Source: Gemmatimonadaceae bacterium
GTDB taxonomy: Bacteria; Gemmatimonadota; Gemmatimonadetes; Gemmatimonadales; Gemmatimonadaceae
Assembly: GCA_019637355.1 (NCBI GenBank)
Contig: JAHBVT010000001.1
Location: forward strand, 1,891,192-1,955,191
DNA length: 64,000 nucleotides
Reading direction: 5' to 3'
Below the pieces are notes generated by a model. That model searched no databases and was not told the DNA's origin. It saw only the letters and a list, made by a program, of their open reading frames with translations. Position 1 is the stretch's first letter. Each line of letters opens with the position of its first letter. Below are positions 9,239 to 18,451 of the stretch, in pieces. A program made the position numbers and the translations under genes.

Positions 9239-10342
9239 CTACAGGGCGGGAGTCGGACCGATGGTCGTGCCGGGAAAATACGTGCGGAGGATGCTGCGGG
9301 CACTCTGGCCGGCGCGTGCGCGGCCAATCGCCCCCCACTGGCACATCCCGACGCCGTGTCCGAATCCGTTCCCCTGGATCACGACGCGGACCAGGCCAGC
9401 GGGTCCGTCCTCCGGTGCTACTGAAAAATAGGAACTGGGCAACGGCTCGCCACCGGCGCGCAGCACGCCGCGGGCGTCGTTGCCCCGCACGTCGAAGGTC
9501 CCGCGGGCGGTGCGCAGCTCCACGATGCGCACGCGGCCGCTGGGAAAGCGCTCGGCCACGCGCAGGCGCTCGACGGCGCCGGGCCCACCCGGGGGCACCG
9601 GAGTGTAGGCCGCGAGGTAGCGGGCCACGGCCTGGTCCAGCTCGGTCTTGGCGATGCTCCGCTCCCAATAGAAGCGCGGCGCGATGTCGCAGTAGTAGCG
9701 CTCCCCGCGTCCGGGCACGCGGTCGCTCACCCGCACGAGGTAGGGCTCGCCTGTGCCCTGCCAGGCCTCCTGCGCGTTGGCCGTCTCGCCACCGCAGACC
9801 GAGGAGTAGGGCGCGGTGATCACCCGCGAGCCATAGCGCAGCACGAGGCCGCGGGTGGCGCGCACGGCGGCCGAGGCGTTGGGGCGCTCGACGTCGGCAC
9901 CGCCGTAGACTTGGTCGGAGGTCGTCGGGACCATATCGAAGTGCTCGCTGCGGCCGCGGCCGGCGCGCGAATTCACGAGTCTCGCCACCGTGTATGAGCG
10001 CGCGGCGATGGCCTGCGCCTCGAGCGCCGCGCGCTCAGCGGCTGGACGCTCCCCCAGCTCCAGCGGTACCACGCCGAGCAGGTAGTCCTCGAGGCCCACG
10101 TAGTTGACCACGAGCACACCCGAGTCGGTGGGCACCGTGCGCAACGTGCCGCGGTAGCGCTTGCCGGCGAACTGCACGAGGTCGCCGCCTCGCGGCGTGA
10201 GCTGGGTGGGCGCCTGCGCGCGCGGCACGACCGCCAGCGCGACACGGACCATCGGTTGGCGGCCACCGGCGCGGGGCCCGCTCGGCACGCAGGCGAGGGT
10301 GGCGGCGAGCGCGAGCAGCAGCGTCGCGCCGGCGCGCCGCAT
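9239..10342 (-). CDS. SpoIID/LytB-domain lipoprotein
   Basis: A 367-residue protein. The ATG at 10342 shares one base with the rimO stop (TGATG), so translation is probably coupled. The N terminus has a lipobox (LLALAATLAC), predicting a lipid-anchored protein. The SpoIID signature follows: DYLLGVVPLELGE, EAQAIAARSYTVA, YSSVCGGETANAQEAW and the closing GHGVGMCQWGA. SpoIID proteins are lytic transglycosylases acting on stem-peptide-free peptidoglycan. In non-sporulating diderms the homologues are presumed to act in cell-wall remodelling or division. The visible match spans the whole domain. A sporulation role is not implied. Confidence 0.85.
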   Translation of the reverse strand: MRRAGATLLLALAATLACVPSGPRAGGRQPMVRVALAVVPRAQAPTQLTPRGGDLVQFAGKRYRGTLRTVPTDSGVLVVNYVGLEDYLLGVVPLELGERPAAERAALEAQAIAARSYTVARLVNSRAGRGRSEHFDMVPTTSDQVYGGADVERPNASAAVRATRGLVLRYGSRVITAPYSSVCGGETANAQEAWQGTGEPYLVRVSDRVPGRGERYYCDIAPRFYWERSIAKTELDQAVARYLAAYTPVPPGGPGAVERLRVAERFPSGRVRIVELRTARGTFDVRGNDARGVLRAGGEPLPSSYFSVAPEDGPAGLVRVVIQGNGFGHGVGMCQWGAIGRARAGQSARSILRTYFPGTTIGPTPAL

Positions 10343-11748
10343 CACCGTCCGAAGCTCCCCGTCGTGGGGCTCGATGCCGCGAGACCCATCATCGGCAGCG
10401 CGCGGCTGCGTGCAGCAGGTTGCGATGACGGCGGCGCAAGCAGCACTCGGCGGAACGTCGCCTCGAAGTCATAGTCGTCCACGACCGCCTGCACTTCCAC
10501 CTCGATGATGCTGCCGGCCGCGGCGTCCGTCGCGACCCAGGTGACGCCGTCGATGTCATCGGCCTGCCAGGGGAGACGGGCGCGCGCCGGTTCGTCGGCC
10601 GTGGCGGCCGCCTCGACCAACGCCGGCACCACGCTGCCGATGCGGGACTCGTAGCGTTCGGCCGTGATGTGGCGCTGCAGTTCCTGCACGATCTCCAGGC
10701 GCCGCAGCTTCTCGCCCTCGGGGACGTCGTCGTGCAGCTCCGCGCCGCGGGTGCCCTCCTGCGGTGAGTAGGTGAACACGCCCACGCGCTCGAACTGGAT
10801 CTCCTGCAGGAACTCCACCAGCTGTCGGAAGTCCGCTTCCGTCTCGCCCGGGAAGCCGACGATGCAGGTCGTGCGGATGGCCACGCCCGGCACCGCCTCG
10901 CGGAAGCGAGCGACCTTGTCGCGAATCGTGCGCTGGCGCTCGGGACGCCGCATCCGTTCCAGCACGGCATCGCTGGCGTGCTGGATGGGCATATCGAGGT
11001 ACGGCAGGATGCGCGGGTTGTTCGCGATGACCTCGAGCAGGCGCGGCGTGATGCCGGCCGAGTAGAGGTACATATTGCGGATCCACGGGATGGACGTCTC
11101 GCGCAGCAGCGCCTCGAGCAGCTCGGGCAGGCGCACCGACTGCTCGCGCAGGTCGCGGCCATAGTGCGCGAGGTCCTGCGCCACGAGGTTCACCTCGCGG
11201 GCGCCCTGCAGCTCGAGCAACTGCGCTTCCTTGACCACGTCGTCCGGCGCGAAGCTGCGGTGCTTGCCGCGCATCAACGGGATGGCGCAGAAGGCACAGC
11301 CGTGGTCGCAGCCTTCGCTGACCTTGAGGTAGCGCACGAAGGGCGTGCCGCCGGCGTGCACGCGAAGCCCCGGATGCGCGACGACCGGATCGCCGAGCAG
11401 GCCGCGCTCGCGCAGCCTGGGCACGAGCTGCTCCATCTCCGAGGCGCCGAGGAAGAGGTCGACTTCCGGCAAGGCGTCCACGAGCTCGTCCTTGTGCCGC
11501 TCCACCATACAGCCCACGGCGACCACCGCCTGCGCCGCACCCGCGCCCTTCAGGCGTCCGGCGGCAACGATGGCGTCGATGCTCTCGGCCTTGGCGGCGT
11601 CGATGAAGCCGCAGGTGTTGACGATGACCAGCTCCGCCTGCTCGGCGTCGTGCACCTGCTCCGCCCCGTGGTCGAGCAGCTGCGCGAGATAGCGTTCGGA
11701 ATCGACGGTGTTCTTGTCGCAGCCGAGCGTGACGAGCTTGACTCTCAC
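10342..11748 (-). CDS. rimO: Ribosomal protein uS12 methylthiotransferase RimO
   Basis: A 468-residue radical-SAM methylthiotransferase. The N-terminal UPF0004 domain gives its three cluster cysteines in TLGCDKNTVDSE, VNTCGFI and VGCMV. The radical-SAM CxxxCxxC is at about residues 147-154 (EGCDHGCAFC), followed by the family-typical IPLMRGKHRS. A TRAM-like domain occupies roughly residues 370-435. RimO adds a methylthio group to the conserved aspartate of ribosomal protein uS12. The GCDKN form of the first motif separates RimO from MiaB. It starts with GTG overlapping the yajQ stop (GTGA). The C-terminal 30 residues past the TRAM domain look like a low-complexity extension. Confidence 0.93.
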   Translation of the reverse strand: MRVKLVTLGCDKNTVDSERYLAQLLDHGAEQVHDAEQAELVIVNTCGFIDAAKAESIDAIVAAGRLKGAGAAQAVVAVGCMVERHKDELVDALPEVDLFLGASEMEQLVPRLRERGLLGDPVVAHPGLRVHAGGTPFVRYLKVSEGCDHGCAFCAIPLMRGKHRSFAPDDVVKEAQLLELQGAREVNLVAQDLAHYGRDLREQSVRLPELLEALLRETSIPWIRNMYLYSAGITPRLLEVIANNPRILPYLDMPIQHASDAVLERMRRPERQRTIRDKVARFREAVPGVAIRTTCIVGFPGETEADFRQLVEFLQEIQFERVGVFTYSPQEGTRGAELHDDVPEGEKLRRLEIVQELQRHITAERYESRIGSVVPALVEAAATADEPARARLPWQADDIDGVTWVATDAAAGSIIEVEVQAVVDDYDFEATFRRVLLAPPSSQPAARSRALPMMGLAASSPTTGSFGR

Positions 11749-12248
11749 CGGTAGTTGCCGAAGGAGAGCGAGACCTTGAAGTCCTGGGTGCGGAGGAAGG
11801 CGATCACCGCCTGCAGCTCATCGCGGTCCGGCGCGGACACGCGCACCGTGTCGCCCTGGATGCTGGCCTGCACCTTCTTGAACTTCTGCTCCTTGATGGC
11901 GGCGACGACCTTCTTGCAGGTGTCGCCGTCGAGGGCCTGCTTGAGCTTGATGTCGCGGTGCCAGGTGTCGCCGCCGCCCGGCGTGGGCTCACCGGCATCG
12001 AGATTCGCCACCGGCACGCCGCGCTTGATGAGCTTGGACTGCACGATGTCCCACATCGCGCGCAGCCGCATATCGGTGTCGGAGGAGAGCTTCACGAGGC
12101 CTTCGGCGCGCTTGAACTCCACGGTCGCCAGCTTGGCGTCCTTGAAGTCGTAGCGCTGCGCGATCTCCTTGGACGCCTGGTTGACGGCGTTGTCGACTTC
12201 CTGGAGGTCGACGGAGGTGGTGATGTCGAATGATGCGTCTTTGGCCAT
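11745..12248 (-). CDS. yajQ: YajQ-family nucleotide-binding protein
   Basis: A 167-residue protein of standard YajQ length, beginning MAKDASFDITTSVDLQEVDNA and ending in the FKVSLSFGNYR tail. The two ferredoxin-like RNP repeats are visible (AQRYDFKDAKLATVEF and KKVVAAIKEQKFKKVQASIQGD). Family members bind nucleic acid or nucleotides, and the Xanthomonas and Stenotrophomonas members bind cyclic-di-GMP. Whether this one does cannot be told, though the window also holds an HD-GYP enzyme. The start at 12248 lies just outside a GACGGAT inverted repeat, so the upstream in-frame residues are read-through of the repeat and were excluded. Confidence 0.93.
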   Translation of the reverse strand: MAKDASFDITTSVDLQEVDNAVNQASKEIAQRYDFKDAKLATVEFKRAEGLVKLSSDTDMRLRAMWDIVQSKLIKRGVPVANLDAGEPTPGGGDTWHRDIKLKQALDGDTCKKVVAAIKEQKFKKVQASIQGDTVRVSAPDRDELQAVIAFLRTQDFKVSLSFGNYR

Positions 12249-12254
12249 ATCGCT

Positions 12255-12404
12255 GGACGGATGACGGATGACGGATGCTGAGGGCATCGGTCCGACCCGA
12301 AATCTCGCCGATTTCGGCTGGGCGGGCTACCGCCATACGCGAATGGCGCGCCGGAGCCAAGCCCGAGCGCGCCACCCTGTGCATCCGTCCTCCGTCATCC
12401 GTCC
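12255..12404. repeat. GACGGAT-type inverted repeat between the sigma gene and yajQ
   Basis: The left arm 12255-12278 is identical to the 24-mer at 8047-8070. The right arm 12381-12404 is its reverse complement with one mismatch. The 102-bp centre contains a perfect 8-bp hairpin (CCGAAATC, loop TCGCC, GATTTCGG, at 12297-12317) and a GCCAT/ATGGC stem. It could act as a terminator or processing site after the sigma gene. Confidence 0.85.
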
Positions 12405-12409
12405 CGTGT

Positions 12410-13270
12410 TCACTCTCCTAGATACGACTCGAGCGCGCGGGCCCGTGAGACGTGACGGAGCCGACTGAGTGCCTTCTCCTTGATCTGCCTCACCCGCTCC
12501 CGCGTGATGTTCAGCACCGCACCGATCTGCTCCAGCGTCATCGGCTCGGAGCCGTCGAGCCCGAAGTACAGGCGCAGGATCTTGGCCTCGCGCTCCTTGA
12601 GGCCGGCGAGGGCTTCGTGCACCGAGTCGGCGAGGGCCTTCTCGAAGGTCTCCTCGTCGGGCGAGGCGCTCTCGATGTCGGGAATGTAGTCGAGCAGGCG
12701 GCTGTCCTCGCCCGGCGACATCGGCGCGTCGAGCGAGAGATGGGTCTGCGAGATCGCCATCGTCTTGGCGACCTCCTCCTCGGTGATCTCCATTCCCTCG
12801 GCGATCTCGGCGTGCGTGGCCTCGCGGCCGAGCTCCTGCAGCAGCGCCGAGGCGCGCTTGCCGATCTTGTGCAGCGTCCCGGCGCGGTTCAGCGGCACGC
12901 GGACGATGCGGCCCTGCTCGGCCAGCGCCTGCAGGATGGCCTGGCGGATCCACCACACCGCGTACGAGATGAACTTGATGCCCTTGGTTTCGTCGAACTT
13001 ATGCGCGGCGCGGATGAGGCCGAGGTTGCCCTCGTTGATGAGGTCCGAGAGGGCCACGCCTTGGTTCTGGTACTTCTTGGCGACGCTGACGACGAAGCGC
13101 AGGTTGCTGCGCACGAGCGTGTCGAGGGCCTCTTGGTCGTTCTTGCGGATGCGCTGGGCGAGGCTGACCTCCTCCTCGCGCGAAATCAGCGGATAGATGC
13201 TGATGTCCCGCAGGTATTGGTCGAGCGAACCTTCGTCGAAGCGAGGCTTCTTGTGCGACGCGCCAGCCAT
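12410..13270 (-). CDS. Sigma-70 family RNA polymerase sigma factor, principal (RpoD/SigA) type
   Basis: A 286-residue sigma factor. The ATG at 13270 is preceded by GGGAG at good spacing. Region 1.2 is LDQYLRDISIYPLISREEEVSLA; region 2 includes DLINEGNLGLIRAAHKFD and KFISYAVWWIRQAI, the -10 recognition and melting segment. Region 3 spans about residues 125-200, and region 4 ends with the -35 reading helix EQIGAVLNITRERVRQIKEKAL. Region 1.1 and the long non-conserved insert of proteobacterial RpoD are absent. That short form is typical of principal sigma factors in Bacteroidota-like lineages and of group-2 factors. Which of the two this is needs the rest of the genome, so no symbol is given. 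It lies 89 bp downstream of lepB. Confidence 0.9.
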   Translation of the reverse strand: MAGASHKKPRFDEGSLDQYLRDISIYPLISREEEVSLAQRIRKNDQEALDTLVRSNLRFVVSVAKKYQNQGVALSDLINEGNLGLIRAAHKFDETKGIKFISYAVWWIRQAILQALAEQGRIVRVPLNRAGTLHKIGKRASALLQELGREATHAEIAEGMEITEEEVAKTMAISQTHLSLDAPMSPGEDSRLLDYIPDIESASPDEETFEKALADSVHEALAGLKEREAKILRLYFGLDGSEPMTLEQIGAVLNITRERVRQIKEKALSRLRHVSRARALESYLGE

Positions 13271-13359
13271 CGAGTCTCCCGGGGTGATGCGCTGCTTCGG
13301 GGTCGGGCAGAATGTGCAGACGGTGCGCGGCGGAGGGAAGCGCCCCGCCGCGACCGCGG

Positions 13360-14163
13360 TCAGTGAATCAAGTCGCCGAGGCGCTGCCAGCGCACGCGGG
13401 TGAGCCAGTCGAGCGCCTTGCCGCTGTCGGGTTCGTAGCTGTAGTACACGAAGATCGGACTGCCGCGCATCAGCGAATCCGGCACGAAGCCCCAATAGCG
13501 GCTGTCGAGCGAGTTGTCACGATTGTCGCCGAGCACGAAGTAGTGCCGCCCGGGGACGACCAGCGGTCCCCAATCATTGCGCGTCGGGTGATATCCGCGC
13601 AGGTCGGCGGCGGGCGCGAGATAGTCGCGCTGCCAGCGGAAGTCGTCGCTGGAAATTTCGCGCGTCACCGGCGAGCGCTGCGCGTAGGGCTCCGGCAGCT
13701 CCTCGCCGTTGCGCCAGAGGACGCCGGCCCGCATCTCGAGCGTGTCCTGCGGCAGGCCGACGAGGCGCTTCACGAAGTGCTTGTTGCGATCCTCGGGCCA
13801 CTGGAACACGACCACGTCGCCCAGCGCCGGCTCGCGCACCGCCGGCAGATGCTTGCGGATGAACGGCACCTCGGCGCCGTACACGAGCTTGTTGACGAGC
13901 AGGAAGTCGCCGACGAGCAGCGTGCCTTCCATCGAGCCGCTGGGGATCTTGAACGCCTCGACGAAGAAGGCGCGCACCAGCAGGAAGAGGATGATGGCCA
14001 ACTGCAGCGACTTCGCCCATTCCCAGCCCGCCCGCAGCACGCTGAAGCGGCGCGGGGGGGCGGCGGGAGCCTGGTCGGGGACAGCCAAGGGGTGCGACTC
14101 GGACGCGCCTGCTGGCGGCGGCGCGGCGTCGGGTTCCCCTAGCGGTCTGGTTGGGTCGGCCAT
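13360..14163 (-). CDS. lepB: Signal peptidase I
   Basis: A 267-residue type I signal peptidase. A proline/alanine-rich cytoplasmic N terminus of about 45 residues leads into one membrane segment (LQLAIILFLLVRAFFVEAF). The catalytic Ser is S77 in PSGSMEG and the general-base Lys is K132 in VKRLVGLPQD. Boxes C to E follow, closing with GDNRDNSLDSRYWG. It removes signal peptides from exported proteins at the outer face of the inner membrane. The long insertion between the Lys box and the GDNRDNS box is common in diderm LepB. It heads the minus-strand run that includes the sigma factor, yajQ and rimO. Confidence 0.94.
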   Translation of the reverse strand: MADPTRPLGEPDAAPPPAGASESHPLAVPDQAPAAPPRRFSVLRAGWEWAKSLQLAIILFLLVRAFFVEAFKIPSGSMEGTLLVGDFLLVNKLVYGAEVPFIRKHLPAVREPALGDVVVFQWPEDRNKHFVKRLVGLPQDTLEMRAGVLWRNGEELPEPYAQRSPVTREISSDDFRWQRDYLAPAADLRGYHPTRNDWGPLVVPGRHYFVLGDNRDNSLDSRYWGFVPDSLMRGSPIFVYYSYEPDSGKALDWLTRVRWQRLGDLIH

Positions 14164-14230
14164 TCGGTCCCTCTTGCGGGGTCAATCTCAGGTTACCCGG
14201 GGGTGGGGCTGGCGGGCAAGTCGGGCAAAT

Positions 14231-14310
14231 CGCGAGATGGGAGAGGGGGAGGGGGGTGACGGCGGGGAGACGGGAGAGGAGGCAGGACGGGGGAGACGCA
14301 AGACGGCCTT
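14231..14310 (+). repeat. G-rich purine tract with G-quadruplex potential
   Basis: About 80 bp on the plus strand are almost pure purine (GATGGGAGAGGGGGAGGGGG and similar runs, then GGCGGGGAGACGGGAGAGG), with at least six runs of three or more G. It changes abruptly into a pyrimidine tract at 14308. It occupies the leader side of lepB on the opposite strand. No coding potential is seen. Confidence 0.6.
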
Positions 14311-14322
14311 ACTTCTCACCGC

Positions 14323-14394
14323 CCTTCTTCCCACCCCTCTCCCAACCCTTTTCCCCACCCTTCTCCACGCCCTTCTCCCCGCCCTTCTCCCCGC
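14323..14394 (-). repeat. Six 12-bp tandem repeats, C-rich on plus strand
   Basis: Six consecutive 12-bp units end one codon-length before the aldehyde dehydrogenase stop. The last two are identical CCTTCTCCCCGC and the earlier four differ by one to four bases. Read as mRNA of the dehydrogenase this is a repeating GCGGGGAGAAGG just after the stop codon, a strong candidate for an RNA G-quadruplex. Confidence 0.9.
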
Positions 14395-14397
14395 CCC

Positions 14398-15879
14398 TCA
14401 GTAATTGTCGATCTGGGCGCGCTGCAGGGAGCCCGAGTAGTCCACGTAGCCGACCTTCGTCTCCGAATAGAACTCATACACCTCCCAGCCGCCTTCGCGG
14501 TGGCCGTTGCCCGTTGCCTTTACCCCGCCGAAGGGCAAATGCGCCTCGGCGCCGATGGTCGGGGCGTTCACGTAGGTGATGCCGTTATCCAGGTGCTGCA
14601 GGGCCTGGAAGGCCAGGTTCACGTCCTGCGTGTAGAGCGAGCTCGAGAGGCCGTACTTCACGCCATTGTTCACCTTGAAGGCCTCGGCGGCATCCTTCAC
14701 CCGGATCACGCTGAGCACGGGGCCGAAGATCTCCTCCTGCTCCAGCCGGCTGCCGGGCTTCACGCCAGTGAAGATGGTGGGCTCGAAGAAAAAGCCGTTG
14801 CCCAGCCCCGCGCCGGTGGCGCGGCGGCCGCCGAGCGCGAGCGTCGCGCCCTCGCTGAGACCGATCTCCACGTAGCGCTCCACCTTGGACACGCTCTCGG
14901 CGTGGATGAGCGGGCCCACGTCGGTGCCGGGCTTGCGGCCGTCGCCGAGCTTCAGGGCCTTGGCGCGCTCGACCAGCATCGCGACGAACCTGTCGTGAAT
15001 GCCGTCCTGCAGGATGAGGCGGCTGGTGGCGGTGCAACGCTGGCCGGTGGTGCCGAAGGCGCCCCAGAGCACGCCGTCGAGCGCGAGGTCGAGCTTGGCG
15101 TCGTCGAGGACGATCTGCGCGTTCTTGCCGCCCATCTCCAGCGAGAGCCGCTTGTGCAGGCGCCCGCAGGTCTCGCCGACCTTGCTGCCGGTGTCGGTGG
15201 AGCCGGTGAACGACACCAGCGCCACGTCCGGATGCTCGACGATCGCCGCGCCGGCCACTCCGTCGCCGTGCACGAGCTGGATCACCTCGGGCGGCAGGCC
15301 CGCTTCCAGCAGGATCTCGACGAACACGTGCCCGGTGTGCGGCACGTCCTCGCCGGGCTTGAAGACGACGGCGTTCCCGCAGACCAGCGCCGGGAAGATC
15401 TTCCAGGTGGGAATGGCGAGCGGGAAGTTGAACGGCGTGATGATGCCCGCGACGCCGATCGGGCGACGATAGCTCATCGCCCACTTGTCCTTGAGCTCGC
15501 TGGGCACGGTGTGGCCGAAGAGCCGGCGCCCCTCGGTAGCGGCGTAGAAGGCGGTGTCGATGCCTTCCTGCACGTCGCCGCGGGTCTCGGCCAGCGGCTT
15601 GCCCATCTCGCGGGTCATCAGATCTGCAAGCTCTTCCTTGCGCGCCGTGAGGATGTCGCCGACGCGGCGCAGCACATCGCCGCGTGCGGGGGCCGGCGTG
15701 CGCTTCCAAAGCTCGAACCCGCGCTGCGCCGAGGCGACCGCGGCCGCGACATCGTTGGCCGCCGAGAGCGGGAACTTGCCGATGACGTCCGTGGTATCGG
15801 CAGGATTGACGTTGTCGCGATACTTGCCGGTGGACGGCTCGACCCACGCCCCGGCGATGTAATTGAGAAAGGTCTTCAT
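14398..15879 (-). CDS. NAD(P)-dependent aldehyde dehydrogenase
   Basis: A 493-residue enzyme of normal ALDH length, with start ATG at 15879. Catalytic features are N151 in TPFNFP, E248 in LEMGGKNAQ and nucleophile C282 in TTGQRCTA, plus the FTGSTDTG cofactor loop and EEIFGPVLSV. The GQRCTA form occurs in semialdehyde-type families such as alpha-ketoglutarate semialdehyde and piperidine-6-carboxylate dehydrogenases, so a semialdehyde substrate is likely but not provable. It converts an aldehyde to the acid with reduction of NAD(P). The gene is divergent from the GNAT gene with only 21 bp between starts, so at least one mRNA is probably leaderless or starts inside the other gene. Confidence 0.92.
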   Translation of the reverse strand: MKTFLNYIAGAWVEPSTGKYRDNVNPADTTDVIGKFPLSAANDVAAAVASAQRGFELWKRTPAPARGDVLRRVGDILTARKEELADLMTREMGKPLAETRGDVQEGIDTAFYAATEGRRLFGHTVPSELKDKWAMSYRRPIGVAGIITPFNFPLAIPTWKIFPALVCGNAVVFKPGEDVPHTGHVFVEILLEAGLPPEVIQLVHGDGVAGAAIVEHPDVALVSFTGSTDTGSKVGETCGRLHKRLSLEMGGKNAQIVLDDAKLDLALDGVLWGAFGTTGQRCTATSRLILQDGIHDRFVAMLVERAKALKLGDGRKPGTDVGPLIHAESVSKVERYVEIGLSEGATLALGGRRATGAGLGNGFFFEPTIFTGVKPGSRLEQEEIFGPVLSVIRVKDAAEAFKVNNGVKYGLSSSLYTQDVNLAFQALQHLDNGITYVNAPTIGAEAHLPFGGVKATGNGHREGGWEVYEFYSETKVGYVDYSGSLQRAQIDNY

Positions 15880-15900
15880 AGCTCGCAATCTAACCCCGCA

Positions 15901-16404
15901 ATGACCGTCACTCTCCGCCCTGCCCTGCCCGCCGACCTCCCGCTGCTCAAGCGCTGGGACGAGGATCCGGCCGTGCTGGAGTCCGACCCCAACGACGATT
16001 GGCACTGGGCAGACGAGCTCGCGAAGTCACCGCCCTGGCGCGAGCAGCTCATCATCGAGCACGACGGCGTCCCGGTGGGCTTCGTCCAGATCATCGACCC
16101 CGCCGAGGAGGACAGCCACTACTGGGGCGACTGCGGGCCGAACCTGCGCGCGGTGGACATCTGGATCGGCGAGCCCGCGCATCGCGGCGGCGGCGTGGGC
16201 ACGCAGGCGATGCGACTCGCGATCGCACGCTGCTTCGCCGCCGAGGACGTGACCGCGATCGTCATTGACCCGCTCGCGACGAACACCGCCGCGATCCGCT
16301 TCTACGAACGGCTCGGCTTCAGGTTCGTGGAGCGCCGGCTGTTCGGGGAGGATGATTGCTTTGTGATGCGGCTTGAAGACGGAAGACTGAAGACGGAAGA
16401 GTGA
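15901..16404 (+). CDS. GNAT-family N-acetyltransferase (AAC(6')-like)
   Basis: A 167-residue protein. The acetyl-CoA loop is RGGGVGTQAM (about residues 98-107), followed by DPLATNTAAIRFYERLGF, the standard motif B region. The overall pattern (DIWIGEPA, glycine loop, NTAAIRFYE) resembles aminoglycoside 6'-acetyltransferases and related chromosomal enzymes, but drug acetylation is not shown by sequence. There is no ribosome-binding site before the ATG. The last seven residues (DGRLKTEE) are encoded by a GACGGAA-type repeat that also forms the hairpin behind the gene, so the C terminus has been rewritten by the repeat. Confidence 0.8.
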   Translation: MTVTLRPALPADLPLLKRWDEDPAVLESDPNDDWHWADELAKSPPWREQLIIEHDGVPVGFVQIIDPAEEDSHYWGDCGPNLRAVDIWIGEPAHRGGGVGTQAMRLAIARCFAAEDVTAIVIDPLATNTAAIRFYERLGFRFVERRLFGEDDCFVMRLEDGRLKTEE

Positions 16405-16458
16405 AGGGACGGATGCGACGCACCCGGTAGTTCCCTTCCGTCTTCAGTCTTCCGTCTC
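16375..16458. repeat. GACGGAA-type inverted repeat, likely bidirectional terminator
   Basis: 16378-16399 and 16435-16456 are perfect 22-bp reverse complements composed of GACGGAA, GACTGAA and GACGGAA units. The left arm lies inside the 3' end of the GNAT gene and the right arm ends 7 bp from the stop of the convergent membrane-protein gene. It is suited to stop transcripts from both sides. Confidence 0.85.
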
Positions 16459-16464
16459 AGCCCC

Positions 16465-16943
16465 TCACTCGCAGGTCCAGGTTGCCGGATGCTCCACCGT
16501 CGGCTTCGCATAGCCCACGCGCGGGAGCACGTCGAGTGCGGCGAGGATGAGGCCCCAGAGCACGAGCAGCAGCGACAGCACGTGTGCGCGGCCGGCGCGG
16601 TGGCGGAAGGTCCAGATGGCGCTCCAGCCGCCGGCGACGATGACGCCGCCCACCGCGGCCAGATAGCCACCCAGTCCCCAGCCGCAACGATTGGCGTAAG
16701 GCCAGAAGACGATGCCCACGGCGACGGCGACGGCGAGCGTGAGGCGGGCGTACACGCCGAAGCCCGTGGTCGCGGGCGGCAGTCCGAGACCGCCCGCCAG
16801 CGGCGCGGACGCACTCGGCGCCCCGGCACCCGGCGCGGGTGCGGCCGCAGGAGCCGCGGCCGGACGTGCCGGCGGCGGCTGGTTCGCGGCCTTCGCCATC
16901 TCGGCGTCGATCTTGCGCAGCTCGGCGTCCCAATCGCGCTCGC

Positions 16944-16947
<4 letters not shown>
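16465..16947 (-). CDS. Small membrane protein, function unknown
   Basis: A 160-residue protein starting MSERDWDAELRKIDAEMAKA; its ATG overlaps the stop of the upstream NtrC-type gene by 4 nt. An amphipathic N terminus and an Ala/Pro-rich linker (about residues 25-60) precede three hydrophobic segments: ARLTLAVAVAVGIVFW, GGYLAAVGGVIVAGG, and VLSLLLVLWGLILAA. I do not recognise a family. The tight overlap suggests it is made together with the response regulator. Confidence 0.65.
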
Positions 16948-18313
<1,366 letters not shown>

Positions 18314-18317
<4 letters not shown>

Positions 18318-18451
18318 AGCCACTGTTGCACCATCGGCGGCAGGTGCGGCTTCACCTTGGGAATCCAGAGGTCCTTGGTGGCGTAGCCCACGGCGCCCGC
18401 GAGGATGAGGATGATGGCGCAGCCGATGCGCCCGATGAGCCCGAAGAACAT
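18314..18451 (-). CDS. 45-residue single-pass membrane protein
   Basis: A short gene starting MFFGLIGRIGCAIILILAGA: one hydrophobic helix, then YATKDLWIPKVKPHLPPMVQ and a C-terminal end of QWL. Its ATG shares a base with the larE stop (TGATG) and its stop overlaps the GTG of the response regulator. It is therefore embedded in a translationally coupled run, which is the main argument that it is real. The function is unknown. Confidence 0.65.

Noticed and set aside
12255-12404. Short repeats considered as a CRISPR array
   Set aside because: The heptamers are directly tandem and in inverted pairs, with no regular unique spacers and no cas genes.
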